This document shows, one piece after another, positions 33,203 to 41,817 of a stretch of 64,000 bases of DNA. Location of the stretch: assembly GCA_900545605.1 (NCBI GenBank), contig UQZL01000008.1, positions 1 through 64,000 on the forward strand, written 5' to 3'. The translations under genes were made by a program, and so were the position numbers. Position 1 is the stretch's first letter. Every line of letters starts with the position of its first letter. Below the pieces are notes generated by a model. The model made no database searches and was not told where the DNA came from. It saw nothing but the letters and a program-made list of their open reading frames with translations. The stretch comes from an uncultured Collinsella sp. (GTDB taxonomy: Bacteria > Actinomycetota > Coriobacteriia > Coriobacteriales > Coriobacteriaceae).

Positions 33203-34603
33203 ATGGCTTCTTCTGATGCAACACAACGAGCAGTCCTTGCCGGACTTTCGTGCGGGATCGGCCTTGCCGCTCCCGTGGTTATGTATGCCGCGACGCTGCC
33301 GTTTTCGTCGGTGAACGAGACGGTCGTGGCGGGTGCGGTTCCCTTCGCCGTGGGCGCGGTGGCGGGCGTGGGTATCTATGCCGCCTCGCTGGGTATCTCC
33401 GAGTACCGTGCGCAGCGTGAAGAGCGTCTGTTCCAGCCCGATGCCATGGGCGGTGCCGCCAATCTCAATCAGCATCAAAGCGAGTTCAAGACCGCCTCGA
33501 TTCCAGCTCAGCAGCAGGATGCTACTCCTTACGCTGCGGCTTCTGCTTCTCAGACTCAGGTGGAGCAGTCTACCTCGGCATTCCTTTCCGGCCTGACTGG
33601 TGCGTTCCAGCGCCGTCATGCCGATGATGGTGTCCCTACCATCGCTCGAGCCGCAGATGCCATGGACGAGGCCGAGGCTTGGTCCATGATCGACAGTATG
33701 CTCGACGACGATTCGCCGGTGAGCTGCGACCCTGCGCGCTCGCGCGACGTCTATCAAGTCGCCATCGACGAGCTCACCAACGGCGGGCAGACCGGCTCCC
33801 TCAATCGCGACGACATCGCCGCCGCGGCGCGCGCCGTGTCGGGCTCCCAGGCCGCCCCTGCGGGCAGCACGGCGGCTTTCGTGGCACTCGTTGCCAACGC
33901 GGCAGCCAATAACGCCTACAACGCTACCTCGGGCGACGCGAACGCTTCTGCCGACAATTCGTACGTTGATGAAGCCATGGCCGCGGACGAGGAGGCCGTT
34001 GCCGCCCGCCGTGCCGCCGAGAGCTCGCTTTGGGGCGCTCCTGCCCGGCAGCAGGCGGCTGAGGCTGCGCCGTACAATGCAAACCTCGCCAGCATGCCTA
34101 TCATCTCCGGTGCCGCGGACATCGATCTCGATGACCTCGATGAGCCTGCAGCCATCACCGCATCGATTGATGCCCAAGATCGCATCGACACCGGCGACCT
34201 TCCGGACGCCTCGCTCGAGGTTGATGTCCCCATGGCTGATTACTCGGGCCACGAGGACATGTGGGCCGCCGCCACCGCGATTCTGGATGAGATTGACGAG
34301 CCCGCTCCTGTTGCAGCTCCCGCTCCCGTCGCTGCCCCTCAGCCTGCTGCCCCCGCCTATGTCGGCCGTCACAGCGCTGTGTTCCCCGAGGATACCGCCC
34401 GTATCTCGCGCGAGAGCATCGAGCGGGCCGAGGCTATTGCCGCCGGCATTATGGAAAACCGTCGTCACGAGCGCGTCAATCAGATCCTCGAGGAAGAGAT
34501 CGAGCGCCTGCAGTCCTCTACCGCCAAGCGTACGGGCCGTGCCTATCTGAGCGTTATCGAGGGCGGTACCGCCAGCTTCGCGCCGCTCCGCGCGGAGGCA
34601 TAA
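33203..34603 (+). CDS. Acidic membrane protein of unknown function
   Basis: 466 residues. Two N-terminal hydrophobic segments (about 8-30 and 36-60) are followed by a long, acidic, Ala/Asp/Pro-rich region that is largely disordered, with a short Pro/Ala tract near 370. The last 70 residues form a predicted amphipathic helix (RISRESIERAEAIAAGIMENRRHERVNQILEEEIERL) that may mediate an interaction. I recognise no family. Start ATG behind GGGGAGAG. Eight bases upstream of the VanZ gene, so co-transcribed with it. Confidence 0.75.
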   Translation: MASSDATQRAVLAGLSCGIGLAAPVVMYAATLPFSSVNETVVAGAVPFAVGAVAGVGIYAASLGISEYRAQREERLFQPDAMGGAANLNQHQSEFKTASIPAQQQDATPYAAASASQTQVEQSTSAFLSGLTGAFQRRHADDGVPTIARAADAMDEAEAWSMIDSMLDDDSPVSCDPARSRDVYQVAIDELTNGGQTGSLNRDDIAAAARAVSGSQAAPAGSTAAFVALVANAAANNAYNATSGDANASADNSYVDEAMAADEEAVAARRAAESSLWGAPARQQAAEAAPYNANLASMPIISGAADIDLDDLDEPAAITASIDAQDRIDTGDLPDASLEVDVPMADYSGHEDMWAAATAILDEIDEPAPVAAPAPVAAPQPAAPAYVGRHSAVFPEDTARISRESIERAEAIAAGIMENRRHERVNQILEEEIERLQSSTAKRTGRAYLSVIEGGTASFAPLRAEA

Positions 34604-34610
34604 CTTCTGC

Positions 34611-35060
34611 ATGGTTAAGATCAATCGAAAATGGGCGGTCGTGACCTGCCTGATGGCGCTCTTGATCTGGGGCAATTCGCTGGTTCCCGGCTCGGGGTCG
34701 GGCTCGCTGAGCCTGACGGTCATGGAAGCTATCCGCGGTTTCCTGCACGGCGTGGGACTTCCATATGAATGGGTGACCAACTTTGTTGTTCGCAAGTGCG
34801 CGCATTTTACCGAGTATATGGTGCTCGGCATCCTGGCAACGCACGCCTTTGATCTTGAGGGCCGGCGCACCTTTGACGTGCTGCTGCCCACGGCGGTGTT
34901 CCTGCTGCTGATTCCCTCGATCGACGAGACGATTCAGCTCTTTGTGCCGGGACGCGCCGGCATGATCACCGATGTGATGATCGACTGCTGTGGAGCGGCA
35001 ACGGGCGTTGTGCTCCGATATCTCTTACGGTCGCTGATGCACGCCAAAAAGGCCGCCTAG
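34611..35060 (+). CDS. VanZ family membrane protein
   Basis: 149 residues with four hydrophobic segments and the VanZ pattern: KCAHFTEYMVLG (about 63-74) and SIDETIQLFVPGRAGMITDV. VanZ of enterococci gives low-level teicoplanin resistance, but most homologues, including this one outside any van cluster, have no known role. It overlaps its own terminator. Confidence 0.85.
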   Translation: MVKINRKWAVVTCLMALLIWGNSLVPGSGSGSLSLTVMEAIRGFLHGVGLPYEWVTNFVVRKCAHFTEYMVLGILATHAFDLEGRRTFDVLLPTAVFLLLIPSIDETIQLFVPGRAGMITDVMIDCCGAATGVVLRYLLRSLMHAKKAA

Positions 35061-35091
35061 GACGTATTGTTTGGTCCTAGGCGGCTTTTTT
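35052..35091 (+). terminator. Terminator of the VanZ operon
   Basis: Perfect 12-bp stem GCCGCCTAGGAC/GTCCTAGGCGGC, then TTTTTT. The left arm contains the VanZ stop codon. Confidence 0.92.
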
Positions 35092-35173
35092 ATTTGAGGG
35101 CTTATATGGGGCGTGGTGGCGTCGTTCCGTAGGTTAGATTTGCCGAGCGCGCCACGCCCTGTGGGTGCGTCTG

Positions 35174-36064
35174 CTACTGAAGCGCCTGTGCGCCCAGGGC
35201 CAGGCAGCCCATGATGCCCTGCTTGCCCTCGAGGCTGTTGTTGACAATGTAGGTATCGATGTCGTTGACCTCGGGCGTGACGATATAGCCGTTGAGCATT
35301 TCGGCGCACTTTTTGCGTGCGAGCGGCACGATGGGGGTGTGGTCGGCCACGCCGCCGCCGATGATAATCTTTTGCGGTGCGTAGCACAGCGTGTAGGTCA
35401 TGAGCGCCTGTGCCAGATAGCCGGCGAGCAGGTCCATGGCCTCCGGGTCATCGGCCATGTCTCCGGCGCTCCTGCCATCCCAGCGCTTTTTGACGCCGGG
35501 ACCTGCAATGAGGCCCTCGAGGCAGTTGTCGTGGAAGGGGCAGGCGCTGTGCTCGCCAATAGTGTCGCGCGGGTCGCGCGTGACCAGGATGTGGCCAGCC
35601 TCGGGATGCATCATGCCGTGCACGAGCTGGCCGCCCGAGAGCACGCCGGCGCCCACGCCGGTGCCGATGGTCAGATACACAACGTCAGTGAGGCCTTGGG
35701 CGCAACCAAAGGTGACCTCGCCCAGGCAGGCGACGTTGACGTCGGTGTCGTAGCCGCAGGGGATATTGAGCTCGTTTTGGATAGTGCCCAGCAGGTCAAA
35801 GTAGCGCCATGCCGTCTTAGGGGTCTCTAGGATCTTGCCGTACTGCGGCGAAGCGGGGTTGACCGCGGTGGGGCCAAAGGCGCCAATGCCCAGCGCAGCG
35901 ATGCCCTTGTCGGCAAACCATGCGTTGACGGCCTCAACGGTCTCCTGCGGGGTCGTGGTCGCGATCTGCTCACGCTCCAGGACCGTACCGTCTGCATAGC
36001 CCGTGGCGCAGACCATCTTGGTGCCGCCGGCCTCGAGCGCTCCGATAAGCTGCTGCTCTGCCAT
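35174..36064 (-). CDS. ROK family sugar kinase, fructokinase-like
   Basis: 296 residues. ATP-binding EAGGTKMVCA at the N-terminus, the catalytic region YDTDVNVACLGE (catalytic Asp) and LTIGTGVGAGV, and a metal-binding CPFHDNCLEG preceded by HPEAGHI. The His/Cys zinc site and EAGGTK N-terminus match the ScrK/GmuE fructokinase branch rather than glucokinase or transcriptional repressors (no helix-turn-helix). Isolated, without transport genes. The start is the ATG behind GAGAGGAA. Confidence 0.85.
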   Translation of the reverse strand: MAEQQLIGALEAGGTKMVCATGYADGTVLEREQIATTTPQETVEAVNAWFADKGIAALGIGAFGPTAVNPASPQYGKILETPKTAWRYFDLLGTIQNELNIPCGYDTDVNVACLGEVTFGCAQGLTDVVYLTIGTGVGAGVLSGGQLVHGMMHPEAGHILVTRDPRDTIGEHSACPFHDNCLEGLIAGPGVKKRWDGRSAGDMADDPEAMDLLAGYLAQALMTYTLCYAPQKIIIGGGVADHTPIVPLARKKCAEMLNGYIVTPEVNDIDTYIVNNSLEGKQGIMGCLALGAQALQ

Positions 36065-36140
36065 AGTATTCCTCTCTCTGGGACGAGTTGCTCCATGACT
36101 AAAGTATAGAGCTCTAAACCATTTAAGAAAGCGCTATAAA

Positions 36141-36180
36141 AAGAAGCCCCGCAACGCGGCGGGCGGTGCGGGGCTTCTTT
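36141..36180 (-). terminator. Terminator of the aminotransferase gene
   Basis: AAGAAGCCCCGCA pairs perfectly with TGCGGGGCTTCTT; on the minus strand TTTTT follows. It lies between the aminotransferase stop and the sugar-kinase start. Confidence 0.88.
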
Positions 36181-36205
36181 GGTTGCTTTAGTTGCCGGGC
36201 CGTCC

Positions 36206-37387
36206 TTACCCGCGCGGCTTGATTTTATCACGTAGCGACTTGAGGTTCTCCAGCGCCGCGTTAAGCGTCTCGTCTCGCTTGGCAAAGTGGAAACGAATCA
36301 GATGGTTGACGGGCTCGCGGAAGAAGCTCGAGCCGGGCACGGCGCCCACACCCACTTTAGACGCGAGGTCTTCACAGAACTCGAGGTCGCTGTCATAGCC
36401 AAACTCAGAGATGTCCATCATGACGTAGTAGGCGCCCTGCGGCACGTTATGCTCAAGACCGATGCTGTCGAGTCCCTGGCAGAACAGGTCGCGCTTGGCG
36501 GTGTAGAGGTCGAGCACCTCATCGTAATAGCTGTCGTCGAAGTTGAGGGCGGTGACGACAGCTTCCTGCAGGGGAGCGGCGGCGCCTACGGTGAGGAAGT
36601 CGTGGACCTTTTTGATGCGCTCGGTGATTTCGGCGGGAGCGATGGTGTAGCCCAGGCGCCAGCCGGTGATGGAGTAGGTCTTGGACAGCGAGCTGCAGCT
36701 GATGGTGCGCTCAAACATGCCGGGCAGCGTGGCCATGTACACGTGCTCGTGGGGCGCGTAGACGATGTGCTCGTAGACCTCGTCGGTGATGCAGTAGGCG
36801 TCATACTTTTTGCACAGGTCGGCGATAAAGGTGAGCTCCTCGCGGGTAAAGACCTTGCCGCAGGGGTTGGACGGGTTGCACAGGACGATCGCCTTGGGAT
36901 CGTTGTCGCGGAAGGCCGCCTCGAGGACCTCACGGTCGAAGTCAAAGGTGGGCGGGTTGAGCGGCACGTAGATGGGCTCGGCACCCGAAAGGATCGTGTC
37001 GGCGCCGTAGTTCTCGTAGAATGGCGAGAAAATGACGACCTTGTCGCCGGGGTTTGTGACCGTCATCATGGCGGCCATCATGGCCTCGGTGGAGCCGCAG
37101 GTGACCACGATGTTCTCGTTGGGGTTGATCGGCATGCCCATAAAGTGCTCCTGCTTGGCGGCAAGCGCCTCGCGCATGGCTTGGGAGCCCCAGGTGATGG
37201 AGTATTGGTGATAGAGCGGCTTGGGGTCGCTGGCGATGGCGCTGAGGCTGTTGAGCAGCTGCGCCGGGGGATCGAAGTCGGGGAAGCCCTGCGACAGGTT
37301 GACGGCGCCATACTTATTGGAGATGCGCGTCATGCGGCGGATGACGGAATCGGTAAACGTTGCCGTACGGTTGGAGAGTTCTTTCAT
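36206..37387 (-). CDS. Class I/II PLP-dependent aminotransferase
   Basis: 393 residues. Fold type I with NLSQGFPDFDPP near the N-terminus, the Asn in NPSNPCGKVFT, the Asp/Tyr pair in YCITDEVYEHIVY, the Schiff-base lysine in SSLSKTYSITGWRLGY and the substrate Arg in HLIRFHFAK. Resembles aspartate/methionine or kynurenine-type aminotransferases; the donor cannot be fixed. The start is the ATG at 37387 behind AAAGGAC. Confidence 0.9.
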   Translation of the reverse strand: MKELSNRTATFTDSVIRRMTRISNKYGAVNLSQGFPDFDPPAQLLNSLSAIASDPKPLYHQYSITWGSQAMREALAAKQEHFMGMPINPNENIVVTCGSTEAMMAAMMTVTNPGDKVVIFSPFYENYGADTILSGAEPIYVPLNPPTFDFDREVLEAAFRDNDPKAIVLCNPSNPCGKVFTREELTFIADLCKKYDAYCITDEVYEHIVYAPHEHVYMATLPGMFERTISCSSLSKTYSITGWRLGYTIAPAEITERIKKVHDFLTVGAAAPLQEAVVTALNFDDSYYDEVLDLYTAKRDLFCQGLDSIGLEHNVPQGAYYVMMDISEFGYDSDLEFCEDLASKVGVGAVPGSSFFREPVNHLIRFHFAKRDETLNAALENLKSLRDKIKPRG

Positions 37388-37497
37388 GCTTGTCCTTTCG
37401 AGCATTTGCAGTGGGGCAAGTTTACTCCTATGAAACCGGTGGGAATTGCTCGAAACGCGCTTGAAAAACTCTTTTCAAAATTCTTGAAAATTGGGGC

Positions 37498-37526
37498 TTG
37501 CATCGCGTGGCGTTCCTTGCAATAAT
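37498..37526 (+). promoter_or_regulatory. Promoter of the tRNA-His/tRNA-Lys unit
   Basis: TTGCAT, 17-base spacer, AATAAT, ending 27 bases before tRNA-His. Confidence 0.65.
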
Positions 37527-37553
37527 AGTCGAGCGCGAAGCGCACAGGACACG

Positions 37554-37630
37554 GTGGGTGTAGCTCAGTTGGCTAGAGCGACGGGTTGTGGTCCCGTAGG
37601 TCGAGGGTTCGAGTCCCTTTACCCACCCCA
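37554..37630 (+). tRNA. tRNA-His (anticodon GTG)
   Basis: Acceptor GTGGGTG/TACCCAC, anticodon stem ACGGG/CCCGT with loop TTGTGGT, T arm GAGGGTTCGAGTCCC, and CCA encoded (37628-37630). C73 (37627) faces a G at 37553, the extra -1 guanine expected for histidine tRNA. Confidence 0.95.
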
Positions 37631-37652
37631 GTTCTTGCTTCGTGTTGATATC

Positions 37653-37728
37653 GGGTCGTTAGCTCAGTTGGTAGAGCAGGGGACTCTTAATCCCAAGGTC
37701 CAGGGTTCGACCCCCTGACGGCCCACCA
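37653..37728 (+). tRNA. tRNA-Lys (anticodon CTT)
   Basis: Acceptor GGGTCGT/ACGGCCC, loop CTCTTAA (CTT, reading AAG), T arm CAGGGTTCGACCCCCTG, CCA encoded. 22 bases after tRNA-His and co-transcribed with it. Its last 20 bases, with the following AAAG, are duplicated 177 bases downstream. Confidence 0.95.
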
Positions 37729-37738
37729 AAGTATGTTA

Positions 37739-37768
37739 AAGCGACTGGCTTCGGCCGGTCGCTTTTTT
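37739..37768 (+). terminator. Terminator of the tRNA unit
   Basis: AGCGACTGGC, TTCG tetraloop, GCCGGTCGCT, then TTTTT; one wobble pair. Confidence 0.9.
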
Positions 37769-37885
37769 GTTGATCTTTCATGGGGTCGAACCCGAAAGGG
37801 CGCGTAGCTGAGAAAACGCGTAAGCATTTGCCAGCGCAGCGCGCAAGGCGCCTTGGCGCCGCAGCGGCCGCCTGCGCAGCAGGCT

Positions 37886-37976
37886 GACCCCCTGACGGCC
37901 CACCAAAGCAAGTTAAGACGGTCAACGAAAGTTGGCCGTCTTTTTTTGTTGACCTCGCTTGGAGTCGAACCCGAAA
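37886..37976 (+). repeat. Partial duplicate of the tRNA-Lys 3' end plus terminator
   Basis: The 23 bases at 37886-37908 are identical to 37709-37731 (tRNA-Lys 3' end, CCA, AAAG). A second terminator of different sequence follows (AAGACGGTCAAC/GTTGGCCGTCTT, then TTTTTTT, 37915-37947), then GTCGAACCCGAAA (37964-37976), which matches 37785-37797. The same layout at a constant offset shows a duplicated unit, the second copy having lost the tRNA body. The intervening 37802-37885 is very GC-rich with small palindromes such as AAGGCGCCTT and GCCTGC/GCAGGC. Confidence 0.8.
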
Positions 37977-37990
37977 TGGCACAGCCGCTT

Positions 37991-38851
37991 TCACAGATCG
38001 AGCCTACCCTGGGGATCGGTAAAACCGTCAGTACCCTCCTTGAGCTTTTTCTCGTCTGCTTTCACGCGACGTTCGAGCTTCTTTGTATCTTCGGCAGGCG
38101 GTAGGTTCTCGGGTACAATTCCGCGGTCGATGAGGCTGCCACGCACGCTTGTGTTGTTCTCGACGTGCTCTTGCTTGATCTGGTCCAGACCGTACAGGTC
38201 GTGTTCCTGGGCGTTGAAGGCCGTCATCGAGTTCGTAAGGTCCTTTGCTTTGATGAGAACATCGGCTAGCCTGTCCGCCAATGCCGAGCTCTTGGATACG
38301 CCGAGCTGTTGCTTCATTTCCGCCGTGCTTCTGCCGCCGAATAACGCTTCATCGCCCTTCGACTTGATGATCGCGAATCCTTTGGAGTCCACGCCGCGTT
38401 TGAACGCAATACCCGAGAGCTGTTTCTCTGAATCAGATAGCGAGTGGCGCGCCTGCAAGCGCTGAATCTCTGCGAAGCGCTGCTCTATGAGCTCTTGGCG
38501 GCGCGTCTGCACGGCGAAGTACGCCTGTGCGAGCGCGATTTCTTGCTTGTTTGAATCTCCGTTCTGGGCGATTAAATAGCATGCATAGCGCGTAAGTTTG
38601 TAGTCTTTAACCGCGCGAGCGGCGACACCGGCAGTTACCATTTTCGTGGTGTCACGAAAATGGGAATCAACTGGAGTTTTGTTTGTTTCGCACGAGACTT
38701 TTGCCCTCTTAACAACTTCGGAAAAGTTCTCCCATCGAGTGTACCCCATGGGTTCCATTAAATCGCGTGCGAGCCAATACTCAACGCCGTCTTCCACATT
38801 GGCGTAGCTATCAAGTTTGACACGCCACTTCTCGATATCTCTACTGTCCAT
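37991..38851 (-). CDS. dinD: DinD-like DNA-damage-inducible protein
   Basis: 286 residues. Matches the DinD family: N-terminal BRO/KilA-like segment with VEYWLARDLMEPMGYTRWENFSEVVKRAK, a central DYKLTRYACYLIAQNGDSNKQEIALAQAYFAVQTR block, and a C-terminal helical region. In E. coli DinD is SOS-induced and inhibits RecA filaments late in the response. No clear LexA box (GAAC-N4-GTTC) was seen upstream. The start is the ATG at 38851 after GGAGGAG. It is next to a duplicated tRNA end, which suggests arrival by integration. Confidence 0.85.
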   Translation of the reverse strand: MDSRDIEKWRVKLDSYANVEDGVEYWLARDLMEPMGYTRWENFSEVVKRAKVSCETNKTPVDSHFRDTTKMVTAGVAARAVKDYKLTRYACYLIAQNGDSNKQEIALAQAYFAVQTRRQELIEQRFAEIQRLQARHSLSDSEKQLSGIAFKRGVDSKGFAIIKSKGDEALFGGRSTAEMKQQLGVSKSSALADRLADVLIKAKDLTNSMTAFNAQEHDLYGLDQIKQEHVENNTSVRGSLIDRGIVPENLPPAEDTKKLERRVKADEKKLKEGTDGFTDPQGRLDL

Positions 38852-38934
38852 ATCTCCTCCTCGCTGGCCTTTTGTGTATGCGGACTTTGCCCGCTCTGTA
38901 TTCAAAATTAGGATACGCTGCCGTGCGGACACGA

Positions 38935-38970
38935 ATGGGCCCCGTGCCACTTCGAGTTCACGGGGCCCAT
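38935..38970. terminator. Hairpin between the NadB-like gene and dinD
   Basis: Perfect 12-bp arms ATGGGCCCCGTG/CACGGGGCCCAT, 12-base loop. No T-run, but it is placed as the terminator of the leftward NadB-like gene. Confidence 0.6.
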
Positions 38971-39012
38971 AGATATCGATTAGTTGTGTTTTGCTTTAGA
39001 TAGGTGTCCAGT

Positions 39013-40539
39013 TTAATTCGCTCGATAGTGCGATCCGAGACTTTCGGTTCGCTTGCGCATGGCTTTGACCATTTCCTGTGCTAGTTGAATCTGCGATTGC
39101 AGGCGGGCGAGGGCTGCGATTTCGCTGTCATTGGCGTGTGGCTTGCTCAGCGCCGTTGCCTCGTCTTGCAGGCTTTCAAGCTGTTGCAGAGCCTTGGATA
39201 GACCTGCTTCGGTCCTGTTGATCATGCAATAGGTACTCATCGTGTGCTTAAGGCTGCGTGTCAGGCGTTCGGCATCTGTTGTGGCAATGCCGTACTGGGG
39301 GAGGGCGATATCGGCCTTCGGGGCCACCTCAGGTGCATTCTGTGCTGCCTGGGCTGCCGATGCGCCTGCGATGCGACCGAATACGATGCCATTGGCACTC
39401 GACAAGCCGCCGATGCGGTCGGCGCCGTGCATGCCGCCTGTTGCCTCACCGCAGGCGTAGAGGCCCTCAACGCCCGTGTACGCGGTCTTGTCGATTTTGA
39501 TACCGCCGTTGGCGGCGTGGGCATACATCGCCACGCGCATCTCGTCGGTCGGCGCGATGCCGTGCTCGTCTTGTAGCCAGGTGGCAAAGGTCTGCACAAA
39601 CTCGGGGATGTCCTCGCGGGGGAAGTCGTAGTGGAGCGCCAAGCCTTCGGCACCTGCCTGATCGATGACGAGGTCGATGGCGCGGGAGGCCAAGCGCGAG
39701 GTGAAAGGACCATATCCGGAGCGTTGCTCGAGCAGATCGTCGAGCTTATCGTCGGCGATATCGACCGGCTGGTCGAACTTGACGTAGCGCCAGGTTTTCT
39801 CGTTGAAGACCAGGTTGCGCTTGGGCTCGATGAAGCCGGGCATCATCTGCATGAACTCTATATTAGTAAGGGACACACCGTGCGCCACCGCGATAGCCTG
39901 TGATGAGCTGAGCACGTCGGTGGAAGTGAGGCTGCGCTCGAACAGGCCGCCTGTGCCACCGGCTGCGATGATCGTGGCCTTAGCGGCCATAGGCACGAGA
40001 CGCGCGTTTGTCCGGTCGTAGAGCGTGGCGCCGACAATCTTTCCGTCCGTATCTTCAACAAGGTCGATAAGCTCATGGCGGGGGAGCAGGCGAATACCGA
40101 GCGACTCGATCCGGGTCGTCAGAGCGTCCTCAAGGGGCTTGCGGGTGAGGCCGCGCCACATGCGCGTCTTGTGGTCAAAGCAGGGGATAAATTGCTTTTG
40201 CTGGGCGCTCTCGGCGCTTTGCGGACGCTGGAGCTCAACGTCCAGGTCTTGCTCGAGCCATTCAATTGCCTGGGGAATGCCGTGGACAAACGTCTGGACA
40301 AGCTCGGGGTCGGCGACGCCGCCACCAACGGTCTGGATGGTATCGATGAGGTCTTGTTCGTCGTCTTCGTTAACGGGTCCGATAAGCCCCAGGCCCCAGG
40401 TACCCGGGAAGAAGCTCGATCCACTCATGGTCTTGCCGGCGCTTGCCACAGTGACGGCTGCACCTGTACATGCCGCTTCGATGGCGGCGCAAAGGCCCGC
40501 AATGCCAGATCCAATTACCAGTACATCAGTCGATTCCAT
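39013..40539 (-). CDS. FAD-dependent oxidoreductase, L-aspartate oxidase/fumarate reductase-like
   Basis: 508 residues. N-terminal dinucleotide fold DVLVIGSGIAGLCAAIEAA, ATIIAAGGTGGLFERS (flavin-binding middle), and near the C-terminus HAANGGIKIDKTAYTGVEGLYACGEATGGMHGADRIGGLSSANGIVFGRIAG. This is the NadB/succinate dehydrogenase flavoprotein superfamily. NadB would make iminoaspartate for NAD; yet no nadA or nadC is adjacent and the N-terminal substrate region differs, so another alpha-keto or dicarboxylate substrate is possible. The start is the ATG at 40539 behind GAAAGGAAG. Confidence 0.8.
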   Translation of the reverse strand: MESTDVLVIGSGIAGLCAAIEAACTGAAVTVASAGKTMSGSSFFPGTWGLGLIGPVNEDDEQDLIDTIQTVGGGVADPELVQTFVHGIPQAIEWLEQDLDVELQRPQSAESAQQKQFIPCFDHKTRMWRGLTRKPLEDALTTRIESLGIRLLPRHELIDLVEDTDGKIVGATLYDRTNARLVPMAAKATIIAAGGTGGLFERSLTSTDVLSSSQAIAVAHGVSLTNIEFMQMMPGFIEPKRNLVFNEKTWRYVKFDQPVDIADDKLDDLLEQRSGYGPFTSRLASRAIDLVIDQAGAEGLALHYDFPREDIPEFVQTFATWLQDEHGIAPTDEMRVAMYAHAANGGIKIDKTAYTGVEGLYACGEATGGMHGADRIGGLSSANGIVFGRIAGASAAQAAQNAPEVAPKADIALPQYGIATTDAERLTRSLKHTMSTYCMINRTEAGLSKALQQLESLQDEATALSKPHANDSEIAALARLQSQIQLAQEMVKAMRKRTESLGSHYRAN

Positions 40540-40723
40540 TGGCTTCCTTTCTCGTCCGGCGCATTGTCGCACGGGTGATCGGCAATGGGGTCGCAAAGAC
40601 TCGGCAAATCGGTAAAGGGCAAATATGGCAGGTGGGCGTCATGGACGCTCTGACGCTCCATCTCATCACATCTCGTATTTCGCCGCAACTGACATATCGG
40701 CATTAGCTATCCTGCGTCGGTGT

Positions 40724-40760
40724 AAACAAAAAGAGCCGCCACCTCGAAAGGTAGCGGCTC
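40724..40760 (-). terminator. Terminator of the GGGtGRT operon
   Basis: On the minus strand GAGCCGCTACCT, TTCG, AGGTGGCGGCTC (one mismatch), then TTTTTGTTT. Confidence 0.88.
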
Positions 40761-40794
40761 CAAGCTCAACTATATGAGCATCGCGCGGGCGCGA

Positions 40795-41799
40795 TTAGGC
40801 CTTGAGGGCCTCCTCGACGGCGACAGCGCAGGCGACGGTGGCACCGACCATGGGGTTGTTGCCCATGCCGATGAGACCCATCATGTCAACGTGCGCAGGC
40901 ACGGAGGAAGAACCGGCGAACTGGGCGTCGGAGTGCATACGGCCCATGGTGTCGGTCATGCCGTAAGAGGCAGGGCCGGCGCCCATGTTGTCCGGGTGCA
41001 GGGTACGGCCAGTGCCGCCACCAGAAGCGACGGAGAAGTACTTCTTACCAGCCTCGAGGCGCTCCTTCTTGTAGGTGCCAGCGACGGGGTGCTGGAAGCG
41101 CGTGGGGTTGGTGGAGTTACCGGTGATCGAGATGTCGACGTTCTCGTGCCACATGATGGCAACGCCCTCGCGGACGTCGTCGGAGCCGTAGCAGTTAACG
41201 GCAGCGCGGGGACCATCGGAGTAGGGGATGGTCTCGACGACCTTGAGCTCGCCCGTGTAGTAGTCGAACTGGGTCTTCACGTAGGTGAAGCCGTTAATGC
41301 GGGCGATGATCTGAGCAGCGTCCTTGCCCAGACCGTTGAGGATAACGCGCAGCGGCTTCTTGCGAGCCTTGTTGGCGTTCAGAGCCAGGCCGATAGCACC
41401 CTCAGCGGCAGCGAAGGACTCGTGGCCGGCCAGGAAGGCGAAGCACTCGGTGTCGTCGGAGAGCAGCATAGCGCCCAGGTTGCCGTGGCCCAGACCGACC
41501 TTGCGGTCCTCGGCGACGGAGCCGGGAACGGTGAAGGCCTGGATGCCCTCGCCGATGATGGCGGCAGCCTCAGAAGCGGACTTTGCGCCACGCTTGACAG
41601 CGAGAGCGCAACCGAGGGTGTAGGCCCACTCGGCGTTCTGGAAGGCGATGGACTGGGTGTTGTTGACGATCTCACGCGGGTTGAAGCCCTTGTCGGTGCA
41701 GATCTGCAGAGCTTCCTCGAGGGAGGCGATGCCGTTGTCGGCGAGGCACTTGTTGATCTTGTCAGCGCGGCGCTCGTAACCTTCGAACGTAACAGTCAT
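40795..41799 (-). CDS. GGGtGRT protein (uncharacterised)
   Basis: 334 residues. Contains the name-giving VASGGGTGRTLHPDNMGAG near 257-275, and repeated Gly/Ala-rich segments (GLGHGNLGAMLLSDD, MGLIGMGNNPMVGATVACAVAVEEAL). The family is conserved in anaerobes and is habitually encoded beside a NifU-like protein, as here (18 bases downstream of it). No enzymatic motif is known to me. The pairing suggests a role tied to an iron-sulfur scaffold. Strong AAAGGGAGGG site. Confidence 0.88.
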   Translation of the reverse strand: MTVTFEGYERRADKINKCLADNGIASLEEALQICTDKGFNPREIVNNTQSIAFQNAEWAYTLGCALAVKRGAKSASEAAAIIGEGIQAFTVPGSVAEDRKVGLGHGNLGAMLLSDDTECFAFLAGHESFAAAEGAIGLALNANKARKKPLRVILNGLGKDAAQIIARINGFTYVKTQFDYYTGELKVVETIPYSDGPRAAVNCYGSDDVREGVAIMWHENVDISITGNSTNPTRFQHPVAGTYKKERLEAGKKYFSVASGGGTGRTLHPDNMGAGPASYGMTDTMGRMHSDAQFAGSSSVPAHVDMMGLIGMGNNPMVGATVACAVAVEEALKA

Positions 41800-41817
41800 A
41801 GTTATTTCCCTCCCTTT

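Noticed and set aside
37659..37994. A minus-strand protein across the tRNA-Lys region
   Set aside because: It is translated from tRNA, terminator and duplicated tRNA sequence; the repeated GGPSGG segments are the CCA end read backwards.
37991..38851. A prophage or genomic island at tRNA-Lys
   Set aside because: Only dinD is present; no integrase, structural or replication genes, and the next genes are ordinary metabolism.
39013..40539. Naming the flavoprotein nadB outright
   Set aside because: The superfamily is clear, but nadA and nadC are not adjacent and the substrate region is divergent, so the gene symbol was withheld.
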